A stretch of 64,000 bases of DNA from assembly GCF_014737315.1 (NCBI RefSeq), contig NZ_JPUF01000004.1:20109-84108 (forward strand), given 5' to 3'. The position numbers and the translations under genes were made by a program. The first letter of the stretch is position 1, and every line of letters starts with the position of its first letter. This document shows, one piece after another, positions 53,073 to 62,446 of this stretch. Under the pieces are notes generated by a model. That model did not search any database and was not told the DNA's origin. It saw only the letters and a list, made by a program, of their open reading frames with translations. The stretch is from Treponema zioleckii. Lineage in GTDB: Bacteria > Spirochaetota > Spirochaetia > Treponematales > Treponemataceae.

Positions 53073-53522
53073 TTACTTTGTTCTGCGGTAGCCGTAAATA
53101 ATATACGTTCCGCTCTGCTCATCGTATGGAATATTATATTTTTTCAGGACGGAAAGAAAAGCCTCTGTTTCGTCAATCACTTTGTCTTTGATTAGCCGCC
53201 CCTGAACTTTTAGCAAACGAGGCCGAATCTTTATATATTCCACAGCATAAAAGGGAACGGCATAAATGTCTCCGCCCAGATAATTGTCCATGTACAAGCC
53301 CCAATCGCAGCTATTATATTCATCCTTGTCAAAATTATGCCAGTCTGTTTCCTGCTCATCCACAGATTTTATTACAAATGGCGGAAGAAACGGCAATTCG
53401 GATATACCCTTTTTTAATTCCGCCCATTTTGTATTGTTCATAACGGAACATAAACCTTCCTCTTGAATTATTTTTCTGATTTTTGCCTTGTATTTTTCAG
53501 TTTCAGCCATAAAATCTTGCAT
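53073..53522 (-). CDS. DUF6678-family protein
   Basis: 149 residues from ATG 53522 (an earlier frame start at 53558 lacks a site). MNNTKWAELKKGISELPFLPPFVIKSV, WGLYMDNYLGG, AVEYIKIRPRL and the C-terminal IPYDEQSGTYIIYGYRR follow the pattern I associate with DUF6678. Function unknown. Flanked by plus-strand genes. Confidence 0.6.
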   Translation of the reverse strand: MQDFMAETEKYKAKIRKIIQEEGLCSVMNNTKWAELKKGISELPFLPPFVIKSVDEQETDWHNFDKDEYNSCDWGLYMDNYLGGDIYAVPFYAVEYIKIRPRLLKVQGRLIKDKVIDETEAFLSVLKKYNIPYDEQSGTYIIYGYRRTK

Positions 53523-53708
53523 TCGTTCTTGCTCTGGTGCTGGCGTGCCCCGACACACGCTGTACTTGATTTTTATAACGATATTTTAGCACTTTCTGTA
53601 AGACTGCGCCAATGACGCGCTTTTGTAGCCGCCTGGGAAACTTTCAATTTTCTTTCTGAAGTGCAGAATTGAAATGCGTTTTCTTTGAAATCTGATATAA
53701 TCGATTTT

Positions 53709-54662
53709 ATGAAAAAATTTATTTTGACTTTTTGCTTAGTGCTTTTTGCGCTGGCAGAGACTTTTGCCGAAACGACGCGTTTTTATGAAAACGGAAAAGT
53801 GATTGACACAATGTATGTAAATTCTGATTCTGGTCTAAAGGTTCGGGATTATCCTTCTCTCAAGTCGAACAGACTTTGCGGTCTTTCTTATCGATTTCCT
53901 GTTAAGGTTGTGGCAATCGGAAAAGAAGAAACAATTGACGGAATAACAGCTCCGTGGGTAGAAATTTTGATTCCGCGTTATGAATGGAAAGGCGAGGAAG
54001 CGGAATACGGTTGGGTTTTCGGCGGATATTTGTCTAGCGAGCCGCCCGTATTTGAAGTGCCTCGCAATTCTGCGGAAGTAAAAGCGTATCTTGAAAATAA
54101 TTATTGGCATTTTAATTGGGAGATGGGAGGAGACGCTTTTATTGAAGACGGACTTTTTGTTGATGGCAATTTGGTAATTTTGAATGAAGACAACTATGCA
54201 GTTAGTCATTATGACGAGGCGGTTGATTTTTTTACAATCAAAAATGCGAATGTGATTTCGTTCAGGCTGGAATATTCAAAAAAATATAGAAATATGACCG
54301 AAAAAATAACTTTGCTTCCAAAAGGCAACGTAAAATTTAATTTTGCTGACGGATATTTTTTTCCTGATGATTGGCGCAAATTTTGCAATAATGATTATTT
54401 GTGGGATTTTTTTGCAACTCTTACTTTTCCTAAAATGATGGGAAAATATCTGTTCAAAGACAAACGTTGTTACGCAATTTATGACGGCAAAAAAACTTTG
54501 ATAAACTATTATGCCGAAAATAAATTTTCAGATTCTTCAATTTTGGAAACAGCGATTCAAGCCGGAATTTCTGCAAAGAACACGGCTTTTGAGAAAAACT
54601 ATCACGACTATTGGAATCCGATTATGGCGGAGCACCAAAAAAACGCAGACAGCTTGCGCTAG
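53709..54662 (+). CDS. Exported SH3b-domain protein
   Basis: 317 residues from ATG 53709 (an earlier start at 53685 gives a poor signal peptide). Signal peptide MKKFILTFCLVLFALAETFA, then a bacterial SH3 domain at ~30-110 (GLKVRDYPSLKSNRLCGL...WVEILIP...YGWVFGGYL), then an unrecognised C-terminal region of ~190 residues. SH3b domains often bind cell-wall peptides. Confidence 0.7.
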   Translation: MKKFILTFCLVLFALAETFAETTRFYENGKVIDTMYVNSDSGLKVRDYPSLKSNRLCGLSYRFPVKVVAIGKEETIDGITAPWVEILIPRYEWKGEEAEYGWVFGGYLSSEPPVFEVPRNSAEVKAYLENNYWHFNWEMGGDAFIEDGLFVDGNLVILNEDNYAVSHYDEAVDFFTIKNANVISFRLEYSKKYRNMTEKITLLPKGNVKFNFADGYFFPDDWRKFCNNDYLWDFFATLTFPKMMGKYLFKDKRCYAIYDGKKTLINYYAENKFSDSSILETAIQAGISAKNTAFEKNYHDYWNPIMAEHQKNADSLR

Positions 54663-54816
54663 TAGAAATTTTGGGGAGATATGGAAAATATGAAAAGCCA
54701 ATAAATAAATTTTAGGTTGATATTTTGCCTTTGCTAGTTTGGGAAAACACAGGGGCTACCCATGGTAAAAGAACTGAGGAAATGTTTTGCATCTTTCTTT
54801 ATTTACAGAATTGCAA

Positions 54817-57800
54817 TTATTTTCCGTAATCTTGATTTGGTTCCGCAACTTTCAATGTTCCATAGTCATTTGGTACTTCATATTGAACGGTTTTATCAGC
54901 CTTGCCAAAGAGATTTTCGGATGAATTATCTTCATAATCAGCAACATTATCTGTCCAGAGTTCGCATTGGCTGATTACGGTTTTTAATGCGTCTTCCTGA
55001 CCTTCTGGTGGATATTTGTATTTCTTCAGAAGCTTCTTAACAATCATTCGCATCCTTGCTCTGGCAGTTTCTTTTTTCTGCCAGTCGATGGTTTTGTTCT
55101 TACGGAGTGTTTCAGTGAGTTCCTTTGTAAGAGCTACGAGATCTTCATTTGAATAGAAATCTTTTACAGCTTCAGGTTTTGTCAGCGCATCATAGAAAGC
55201 AAGTTCTTCATCAGTTAATCCGAGCTTGTTTCCTTCTTCGCTTGCATGAAGCATTTCTTTAGCGAGTTTCAAAAGTTCCTGAATTACTTCTTCATTGGTG
55301 AGCATTCCGTTCAGGTAGCGGTTCAAAGTCTGCTGAATGAGTTCGCTGAAGGCTTCTGATTTTACAAGGTTTGTGCGTTTGTAAACTTTTACCTGTTCAT
55401 CAATCAATTTCTTGAGCATTTCAACAGCGAGGTTCTTCTCTTTCATCTTTGAAATATTTTCAAGGAAGGTTGGATCAAAGAGATTTACTTTTTCGCCAAC
55501 ATCAGAGAAAAGGTTTATGACGCCATCAGATTTTACAGACTGTTTGAGAAGTTCGTTTATTCGGTCGTTGATTTCTTTGAGGGAGAATTTCTTGCCAGAT
55601 GGATTATACAAAATACGCATTACAAGAACGCGGACAGATTCAAAGAAGGCAGCTTCAAGACGCATGTGCTCTTTTACCATTGAAGAACAAAGTGAAAGTG
55701 CTTGTTTGAGCATTAAGGCTTCTTTTATAAATGCCTGTTTCTGTTCTTCCTTATCTGGAGCGACAATAAAGTTTACAGCCCCGCTGATTGTCATACCGCG
55801 CTGTAAGCCTGAGCCTTCGTAGAATGGAGTATAATCGTAACCAAAGAAAAGGTTTCGGCAGATTTCGAGTTTTTCCTGGAACTTAGGGAAGGCACGTTTT
55901 GCAACATCCATTTCGCCATAGTTTTGACGGTCGCGTACGGTGTAGTCGTTCATGGCCTGCTTGAGAGCACTTGCGATTCCAACGTAATCAACAACAAGCC
56001 CACCTTCCTTATCTTTGAAGACTCTATTTACACGGGCAATTGCCTGCATAAGGTTGTAGCTTTCCATTGGCTTGTAAACATACATGGTTGCAAGGGAAGG
56101 AACGTCAAAACCGGTGAGCCACATATCAACAACGATTACAATTTTAAGAGGGCTGTCATTGTCTTTGAAGCGTGTCGCAAGTTCCTGCTTGCGGTGTTTG
56201 TTTCCGATTATTGCACGCCATTCTTCCGGATCCTTGTTGCTTTCTGTCATTACAACGGCAACGCGGGCATCGTCACCAGGGACTGTAATCTGCTTTGAGC
56301 CGACTGTAACCTGTGAAGTTGTTCCCGCCCAAGATGGCCTCAATTCCAGAATACGATTGAAAATCTTCATTGCGATAGAACGGTTATAGGCAACAATCAT
56401 TGCTTTACCGGTATACAAATACTGGCGTTCGTTTTCGTAGTGATTAAGGATATCATCAACAAGAGAGTTGATTGTTTTTTCATGACCAAGGATTTCTTCC
56501 ATCTTGCCAAGTTCGTGCTTACTCTTTTCGATTACTTCTTCATCTGCATTCTGAGCAAGCGCAGAGTATTCTGCATCAATCTGGGCTAGAACTTTATCAT
56601 CAAGTTTGAGTTTGATAACACGGCTTTCGTAATAAACAGGACGGGTTGCTCCATCTTCAACAGCCTGTGTCATATCATAAACATCGATGTAGTCACCAAA
56701 GACTTCTATGGTACTTCGGTCTTCGCGCGAAATTGGAGTTCCTGTAAATCCAATATAACTTGCATTAGGAAGGCTGTCGCGGATTATTCGTGCGGTTCCG
56801 ATTGTTCTATGAGCAATTAGATTTCCTTGTTCGTCGCGGCTGGTTTTGATTTTTTCTGTAAGTCCGTACTGGCCGCGGTGAGCTTCATCTGCCATTACGA
56901 TAATATTTTTTCGGTCGCTGAGCGGCTCATCACTTTCCTCAAATTTCTGCATAGTCGTAAAGATGATTCCGTTTGCCTTGCGTCCTTCAAGAAGTTGTTT
57001 CAAATGTTCCCGGCTTTCTGCCTGAACCGGTTCCTGACGTAAGAAATCTTTACAATTACAGAACTGAGTATAAAGCTGATTATCCAGATCATTGCGGTCT
57101 GTAATAACAACGATTGTCGGCGAATCAATTGCCTGCTGCAAAAGGTGTGCATAGAAAACCATTGAAAGCGATTTTCCGGAGCCCTGAGTATGCCAGAAGA
57201 CACCGATTTTACCATCGCCGCTTACTGCAAGCTTTGTACGTTCAACAGCCTTTCGAACTGCAAAATACTGATGATAGCCTGCAAGAATCTTATATGAATT
57301 GATTCCATCATTATTAAAGCAGATAAAGTTTTTGATGATGTCCAGCAGGCGGTCTTTTTGGAAAATACCTTCAAAGAAAGTTGTAAAATCGGCAAAGGCC
57401 TTGGATTCCATATTTCCGTCTTTTGTCTTCCATTCCATAAAGCGATCTTCACCACTTGTAATGGTTCCCGCCTTACTTGTAAGCTGGTTGCTCATTACAC
57501 AAATACAGTTGTAAATAAACATGGAAGGAATTTCCTGCATGTAATTGCGAATCTGTGTGTATGCTTCGCTAACATCAGTCTGTTCACGGCTTGGAGATTT
57601 CAATTCAAAAAGACAGACAGGAAGTCCGTTCAGGAAAAGAAGAATATCCGGGCGTTTGTTCGAGTTTTCTATAAACGTCCACTGATTAGCAACAATGTAA
57701 GAGTTTTTATCGCCAGACTTTCCGGCATTTTCAAAGTCGGCAATGTAGATTATGTCAGATTTAGTTTCACCGTTTTGATGGTAGCTTACTTCAATACCAT

Positions 57801-58059
57801 TCTGCAGATATTCCATAAAAAGGGCGTTTTTCTTTGTAAGCTCAGCATTCTCAAAATGTCGGAGTTTGAGAAGTGCTTCTTCAATCGCAGCAGGTGCCGC
57901 CTTCGGATTAAGACGCCTGATAGAATCTTCAAGTACAGAATCATAAAGTGGAGAATGCCAGTCGCGTTCAACATCAGGCCCATAAACATGCTCCCACCCC
58001 ATATTCTGGAACAACTCAATCAGAGCATTTTCATAGGCTTCTTCGTTGTAATCGGACAT
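54817..58059 (-). CDS. hsdR: Type I restriction endonuclease subunit R
   Basis: 1080 residues from ATG 58059 (AAGGAG 8-9 bases upstream). N-terminal nuclease: PD (137-138) and ELK (152-154), the PD-(D/E)xK site. SF2 translocase: Walker A HTQGSGKS, DEAHRGQYG, IGFTGTPI, YNRSIAM, MWLTGFDVPSL, QAIARVNR. The C-terminal ~400 residues contact HsdM. In the type I complex it translocates DNA and cuts away from the site. hsdM is not in the window and is expected beyond hsdS. Confidence 0.95.
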   Translation of the reverse strand: MSDYNEEAYENALIELFQNMGWEHVYGPDVERDWHSPLYDSVLEDSIRRLNPKAAPAAIEEALLKLRHFENAELTKKNALFMEYLQNGIEVSYHQNGETKSDIIYIADFENAGKSGDKNSYIVANQWTFIENSNKRPDILLFLNGLPVCLFELKSPSREQTDVSEAYTQIRNYMQEIPSMFIYNCICVMSNQLTSKAGTITSGEDRFMEWKTKDGNMESKAFADFTTFFEGIFQKDRLLDIIKNFICFNNDGINSYKILAGYHQYFAVRKAVERTKLAVSGDGKIGVFWHTQGSGKSLSMVFYAHLLQQAIDSPTIVVITDRNDLDNQLYTQFCNCKDFLRQEPVQAESREHLKQLLEGRKANGIIFTTMQKFEESDEPLSDRKNIIVMADEAHRGQYGLTEKIKTSRDEQGNLIAHRTIGTARIIRDSLPNASYIGFTGTPISREDRSTIEVFGDYIDVYDMTQAVEDGATRPVYYESRVIKLKLDDKVLAQIDAEYSALAQNADEEVIEKSKHELGKMEEILGHEKTINSLVDDILNHYENERQYLYTGKAMIVAYNRSIAMKIFNRILELRPSWAGTTSQVTVGSKQITVPGDDARVAVVMTESNKDPEEWRAIIGNKHRKQELATRFKDNDSPLKIVIVVDMWLTGFDVPSLATMYVYKPMESYNLMQAIARVNRVFKDKEGGLVVDYVGIASALKQAMNDYTVRDRQNYGEMDVAKRAFPKFQEKLEICRNLFFGYDYTPFYEGSGLQRGMTISGAVNFIVAPDKEEQKQAFIKEALMLKQALSLCSSMVKEHMRLEAAFFESVRVLVMRILYNPSGKKFSLKEINDRINELLKQSVKSDGVINLFSDVGEKVNLFDPTFLENISKMKEKNLAVEMLKKLIDEQVKVYKRTNLVKSEAFSELIQQTLNRYLNGMLTNEEVIQELLKLAKEMLHASEEGNKLGLTDEELAFYDALTKPEAVKDFYSNEDLVALTKELTETLRKNKTIDWQKKETARARMRMIVKKLLKKYKYPPEGQEDALKTVISQCELWTDNVADYEDNSSENLFGKADKTVQYEVPNDYGTLKVAEPNQDYGK

Positions 58060-58071
58060 AAACAATTCTCC

Positions 58072-59244
58072 TTATTCTTCCATCAGCCAGTCAATTATAT
58101 TCTTGTGAATAATACCGTCACGCGAAAAATCAAACTTGTCCATAGAAAGAACGTACTTAGGATAGTTATCTTTTACGCTTGAATATGCACCAAATTCACG
58201 CTGGACAGTTTCATCAGTGGCAAGAAGGTAACAGACTTGAAAATATAACTTTTCATCGCCTTTTTGTGCTATAAAATCAATCTCTGCATTTTTTAAGATA
58301 CCGATTTTTATTTCATAACCACGACACAATAATTCATTGTACACTATGTTTTCTAAACTTGCACCAATATCAAGCTTTGCAGAATGAATACGACTAAAAC
58401 TTACATCTGCAAGGTAATATTTTTCCAACGTTGAAAGAGATTTTTTCCCCTGAATGTCATAGCGAGGAGCTTTGTTCAGAACACATGAATTAACTATGAA
58501 AGAAAGATAATTATACAAAGATTCTTTTGGGCAATCACGACCCTGAGATTTTAAGTAATTCACGATGTTAGTGCCCGAAAAAAGCTGCGACATATTTACA
58601 GAAAGATACTCAAAAATTCTGTTCAGTAAATCGATATTCTGAATCTTGTAGCGTGAGATAATATCTTTCAGCACGATTGAATTGTATAAATCTGATAAAA
58701 ACACCCGAAGCTCTTCATCAGTTTTCATTGCAAAACGCTGAGGCATTCCGCCCCATTTTACATAATCCATAAATGCGTTTTCATCAGCAGATTTTATATT
58801 CTGAATTTCAAGGCATTCCTTAAAACTGAAAGGCATAATTCTAAATGAAACATAACGGCCGGAAAGAAGTGTAGCAAGTTCTCCGGACAGCAATTTTGCA
58901 TTTGAACCTGTAATAAAAATGCTTGTGTTCAAAAGCCTGAATGAGTTGATTGCTTTTTCAAAGTTCGCAACATTCTGAATCTCGTCAAAGAAGAGATAAT
59001 ACTTCTTGTCATCTCTTATAAGATTTTTTACATGGGCATAAAGTTCAGTTTCATTTGTTAAGGCTGCAAACTGCAAATCTTCAAAATTGATGTAGATTTT
59101 GTGGCTGGCATCAGCTTGAATTTCATCATAAATCTGCCTGAGAACAACAGACTTTCCACAGCGACGAATCCCAATGATTACCTTTATCAGTTCACTTTCA
59201 TAAAAAGGACGGATTTTCTTAAGCCAATTTTCTCGCTTTACCAT
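58072..59244 (-). CDS. AAA ATPase with DUF4143 domain
   Basis: 390 residues. AAA_14 domain with Walker A GIRRCGKS (25-32), Walker B YYLFFDEIQNV and sensor SIFITGSNAKLLSGE; C-terminal DUF4143 of winged-helix plus PD-(D/E)xK-like part (KNAEIDFIAQKGDEKLYFQVCY). Role of the family is not known. The gap to hsdR is 12 bases, so it is cotranscribed in the restriction operon; 247 bases upstream separate it from rloB. Confidence 0.85.
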   Translation of the reverse strand: MVKRENWLKKIRPFYESELIKVIIGIRRCGKSVVLRQIYDEIQADASHKIYINFEDLQFAALTNETELYAHVKNLIRDDKKYYLFFDEIQNVANFEKAINSFRLLNTSIFITGSNAKLLSGELATLLSGRYVSFRIMPFSFKECLEIQNIKSADENAFMDYVKWGGMPQRFAMKTDEELRVFLSDLYNSIVLKDIISRYKIQNIDLLNRIFEYLSVNMSQLFSGTNIVNYLKSQGRDCPKESLYNYLSFIVNSCVLNKAPRYDIQGKKSLSTLEKYYLADVSFSRIHSAKLDIGASLENIVYNELLCRGYEIKIGILKNAEIDFIAQKGDEKLYFQVCYLLATDETVQREFGAYSSVKDNYPKYVLSMDKFDFSRDGIIHKNIIDWLMEE

Positions 59245-59458
59245 ACGTATATAATAGACTAGAATGAAAAATAATGCAACTTGTACGGTTGAAACGAACT
59301 AAAATTGTCTTTTTGCAATTTGTTTCGATGTGTCGAAAAGAATTATCAAATTTTAAGACTTTTTTATTTTACTTTTGAAGAAAAAACTAAAAATACAGAT
59401 TGGCTCAAAAAGGTCAAACTGTAGAAGAAATTTGCTTGATTTATGGTGTTTTTGCGTT

Positions 59459-59483
59459 GATTTTGCATGATTTGTGCAAAATC
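59459..59483. repeat. Hairpin after rloB
   Basis: 9-bp stem (59459-59467 with 59475-59483) and 7-base loop, in the 247-base gap between rloB and the DUF4143 gene. On the minus strand the T run is before, not after, the stem, so it is not a typical terminator. No other signal was seen in 59245-59491. Confidence 0.4.
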
Positions 59484-59491
59484 AAAAAAAA

Positions 59492-60043
59492 TTATTTACT
59501 GTCTTCAAGAAGATCAATAAAATCTTTCATCATAGAAAAAGGTTTGTCCGAGTTTTGTTCCTGCTTTATATTTTGGCTGGCAGAAATGCGGTTTTCCCAT
59601 AATAGTTCCTGTTGCTCAAATGAAAGGTTCCCTTTTTTATAGTCTTTCCACGGATTTTCTTTTTTGAGTAAATTTACACATTCTTCACTAGAAATGGTTT
59701 TGTCAGGAACTCTTTGAGTATGCGCTAAGAACCAAACTTCAATACAAGGGCGAGATAATAAAAGTTTTTCTTCGCAGGTCTTAAGATTATCTACAACTGA
59801 TTGGACATCTGCATCATACATTAAAAAACAATTAATGTTTTCTGAGTTTGTTATTGCCAGTTCTTTTTTATATTGCCTGATTAGTCTTGTATTAATTTTA
59901 CTTCCTACAATTTTAGAAACAATTTTTATAGGTAAACGATATTTCTGTTTTAGAAAATCAATATAGCATTCTTCTGTTTCACCTTCACACAAAACGAGGA
60001 TTACAGGTTTCATTTTTCTGTTTGGTCGACTTTTCTTTGGCAT
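59492..60043 (-). CDS. rloB: RloB-family protein (AbiLii-like)
   Basis: 183 residues from ATG 60043 (GGAGAG 5 bases upstream). N-terminal LVLCEGETEECYIDFL (acidic CEGxTE motif), FLMYDAD (Asp 77, Asp 79) and SRPCIEVWFLAH give the toprim-like metal site of RloB. The start lies within the stop of rloA, so they are translated together. RloB is the partner in RloAB/AbiL-type abortive infection; it probably is a nuclease controlled by the ATPase. Confidence 0.85.
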   Translation of the reverse strand: MPKKSRPNRKMKPVILVLCEGETEECYIDFLKQKYRLPIKIVSKIVGSKINTRLIRQYKKELAITNSENINCFLMYDADVQSVVDNLKTCEEKLLLSRPCIEVWFLAHTQRVPDKTISSEECVNLLKKENPWKDYKKGNLSFEQQELLWENRISASQNIKQEQNSDKPFSMMKDFIDLLEDSK

Positions 60044-60045
60044 AA

Positions 60046-61317
60046 TCACTCTCCAAACAGTTTTTTAATTGATTCAACAGAAGATGACACATAAGGAACT
60101 GCATCAAACCTTCCCTGCAGATAACCTTTTTCGGCATCCATGTTTTCACGGAAGTCCTTAAAATCAAAAAGAGAATAGAAATCTGTAGAAGCGTCCTCTT
60201 TTTTATTTGTAAAATAAATCTGATCCTTGCGGAATTTTTTTGTGCTAATAAGATTTGTATTATGACTTGTAAAGAGTATCTGGGCATTTTTAGACGCATG
60301 AACAAGATTTATAATAAACTCTGCAAGTTCTGTATGAAGACTCAAATCAAATTCATCAATAACAAGTGTTTTGCCATGTTTGCAGACATCAAGAAGTGCC
60401 AGAAGCATATAAAAAAGGTGAACCGTACCAGATGATTCTTCAATCTCCAAATCAAATTTAATTCCAGGATTCTTTTTGTGAGAAGTCAGAAATCGTATAT
60501 AAGTTTCCGTCTGCATGGCAGGCATTCCTGAAATAACTTCTCTTCTTGAAGTCAAATATGCCGGCATAACAGGAACTGTAACCTTTTCTTTTTTTGCTTC
60601 AATATCAATAATATCACTATCTGCCATTTTAAGAGCCTGTAGGAGCAATGGCTTATTTGTATTAAAGAGGTTTACCGCGTAGTCATTTGGAATTAAGGGA
60701 ATGTTCACAAGAAGGTTTTGCATAAAAAATGTATAAATCTTTTTTGCAAGCTCCCTGTCCATCTGAGAAGCACGACTAATAAAGAGCGTATTTCGTCCAG
60801 TACTTTGAGCAACATCAAGAGGTTTTACAAAGAATCCGTCACCGAAACTATAGATTTCAGACTTAGGTTTTCCGACCTGTTCTTTACGTACAAAGATTTT
60901 TGCTTTTCGTTTTCCCGGATAATAATAAAGGCTTTCCGAAATAATTTCTTTTCGATTAAGCGAAAAAGAATATTCGTATTCCGTACCATCACAAATAAAA
61001 TTGATACTGAATGTACTAGGTTTTTCGTGATAGCCGTCAAACTTAAAAGGCATAAAAGTAAATCTAACGCCTTCATTGTTTCTATAAGAATCAAGAATTA
61101 AAGAAATGCAGAATGATAAGGCTTTTACAATGCTTGTTTTTCCAGATGCATTAGGACCAAATACTCCAATGGATTTAAGATATTTTTTATTACCAAGAGT
61201 AAATACATTATCAGACAGTTCTTTTGTTGCTGCTGTAGAAATACGAGCAGCTTCAAAATCTACCGTAAGAGTATCTTTAATTGAATAAAAGTTACTTAAA
61301 GATAATTTTAATACCAT
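60046..61317 (-). CDS. rloA: RloA AAA15-family ATPase (AbiLi-like)
   Basis: 423 residues. ABC/SMC-type ATPase: N-terminal LSLSNFYSIKDTLTVDF, Walker A GPNASGKTS (54-62), signature region EIEESSGTVHLFYML, Walker B TLVIDEFDLSLHTEL and a switch ILFTSHNTNLI. Expected to form an ATP-dependent dimer that senses infection and activates RloB. The gene begins 7 bases after a 29-bp palindrome that covers its promoter. Confidence 0.88.
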   Translation of the reverse strand: MVLKLSLSNFYSIKDTLTVDFEAARISTAATKELSDNVFTLGNKKYLKSIGVFGPNASGKTSIVKALSFCISLILDSYRNNEGVRFTFMPFKFDGYHEKPSTFSINFICDGTEYEYSFSLNRKEIISESLYYYPGKRKAKIFVRKEQVGKPKSEIYSFGDGFFVKPLDVAQSTGRNTLFISRASQMDRELAKKIYTFFMQNLLVNIPLIPNDYAVNLFNTNKPLLLQALKMADSDIIDIEAKKEKVTVPVMPAYLTSRREVISGMPAMQTETYIRFLTSHKKNPGIKFDLEIEESSGTVHLFYMLLALLDVCKHGKTLVIDEFDLSLHTELAEFIINLVHASKNAQILFTSHNTNLISTKKFRKDQIYFTNKKEDASTDFYSLFDFKDFRENMDAEKGYLQGRFDAVPYVSSSVESIKKLFGE

Positions 61318-61324
61318 AAAACAC

Positions 61325-61375
61325 CTATATTTGTAAAATTATTACAAATATAGCATTTTCACAGGTGAAAAGCAA
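61325..61375 (-). promoter_or_regulatory. rloA promoter with two palindromic operators
   Basis: Minus-strand TTGCTT (61375-61370), 17-bp spacer, TATATT (61352-61347). Operator 1: perfect 12-bp arms 61325-61336/61342-61353 with 5-base centre, covering the -10 and start. Operator 2: TTTTCACAGGTGAAAA (61356-61371) inside the spacer and -35. Confidence 0.65.
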
Positions 61376-61390
61376 GATTTTTTATGCAAA

Positions 61391-61533
61391 AAGGAGGGGA
61401 AGGCCTTCCCCTTGCTCCCAAGCCAAGTCGCTCCACGAATCGCCCCTGCAAGCAGTGCCGATTCTCTCCGCTTTGTTGGCTTGTCCGCTACCCCTTCTGC
61501 GGGCTCAAACGCCGCCCGCAACGCCTGCTTTGA
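61391..61533. repeat. GC-rich palindromic element, attC-like
   Basis: A GC-rich block in AT-rich surroundings: 16-bp palindrome GGGGAAGGCCTTCCCC (61396-61411); a long imperfect palindrome CAAGCCAA (61419-61426) / TTGGCTTG (61476-61483) with nested GAATCG/CGATTC (61437-61442/61459-61464) and CTGC/GCAG at the centre (61446-61449/61452-61455); and TGCGGG/CCCGCA (61498-61503/61515-61520). The nested palindrome with near-GTTRRRY ends looks like an integron attC site. No integrase is present here. Confidence 0.45.
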
Positions 61534-61534
61534 C

Positions 61535-61906
61535 TTATTTCAAATAAACAAAACTTTGTGGAACAGATTTTATATTATATTCAGATAAAAATTTTGGAGT
61601 TTCATATCTTGTAGGATTTTCTAAAACATATGCAAAAGCAAATTTACGCTCTTTGAAATAATTCATAAATGAATCATAATCAATACCTGCATAGTCTTTA
61701 GTTTTAAGCCATATATTTTCTGGAGTATCTTTTAAGACTTTGGAAACAGAAACTTCTCCTACGATTTTACTTATAGGAGAAGTTTCATAAATTACAATTT
61801 TATTGATTTGTTGTTTACAGACTGTAGATCTAAATTCAAACCGTTTTTCGCCAGAAAAAATTTTTTCTACATATTTCGGCTTTATCGCGAAAATAGCATT
61901 AAGCAT
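61535..61906 (-). CDS. ASCH-domain protein
   Basis: 123 residues. FAIKPKYVEKIFSGEKRFEFRS and IVIYETSPISKIVGEVSVSKVL are typical of the ASCH superfamily, a beta-barrel related to PUA that binds RNA or modified nucleotides. Overlaps the GNAT gene by 8 bases, so the two are coupled. Confidence 0.8.
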   Translation of the reverse strand: MLNAIFAIKPKYVEKIFSGEKRFEFRSTVCKQQINKIVIYETSPISKIVGEVSVSKVLKDTPENIWLKTKDYAGIDYDSFMNYFKERKFAFAYVLENPTRYETPKFLSEYNIKSVPQSFVYLK

Positions 61907-62387
61907 ATTTTACATTCTCAGGAAGATATAAATGTCCATTAAATGTATATTCAACATGATTTTCTGAATAATAATTTGATAAAGAATCTACAATTTCAAA
62001 ATTATTCTTTTTTAGAAGTCTAGAAAAATCCGAAATTCGATTATCAGAAACTGTTATCAATGGTTTATCTGTATCGAGTTCATTGAAAGCAATATCTATA
62101 AACCGCTGACCAATACCATTCAATCGACTTTCTTTATCGACATAAAGTGTACAGATTTTTTTTTCTGAGCAATTCTTCTTAAGAATTAAAACTCCATTTA
62201 CCTTTCCAAAACTTAAAGGTGTTTGTGCAATAAATACTTCACGAGAACCATTTGAAAGTTCTGGAACTACTTTATCATAAAACCAACTGTAAAAATCAGG
62301 ATATTCTGTTCGCAAAAATGAGAGTTCGCTAAAGATTGAGTCTATTTTTGAATCAACGGCAGTGATTCTTTTAATATTACAAACCAT
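61899..62387 (-). CDS. GNAT-family N-acetyltransferase
   Basis: 162 residues. Acetyl-CoA-binding region LYVDKESRLNGIGQRFIDIAF (variant of Q/RxxGxG/A) followed by LITVSDNRISDFSRLLKKNNFEIVDS. Substrate unknown. The ASCH partner gene overlaps by 8 bases; such pairs are frequent in mobile DNA and suggest a toxin-antitoxin-like or modification role (inference). Confidence 0.78.
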   Translation of the reverse strand: MVCNIKRITAVDSKIDSIFSELSFLRTEYPDFYSWFYDKVVPELSNGSREVFIAQTPLSFGKVNGVLILKKNCSEKKICTLYVDKESRLNGIGQRFIDIAFNELDTDKPLITVSDNRISDFSRLLKKNNFEIVDSLSNYYSENHVEYTFNGHLYLPENVKYA

Positions 62388-62446
62388 AGTTATCCTCCCT
62401 ATTAAGATAGTTTATCACGGATCCGGAAAAATGAATAGATATATTT

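Noticed and set aside
57358..58182. 274-codon plus-strand frame opposite hsdR
   Set aside because: Lies fully over strongly supported hsdR and the end of the DUF4143 gene; composition of an antisense shadow, no signatures.
59459..59483. rloB terminator
   Set aside because: The stem is good but the T run is on the wrong side for the minus strand.
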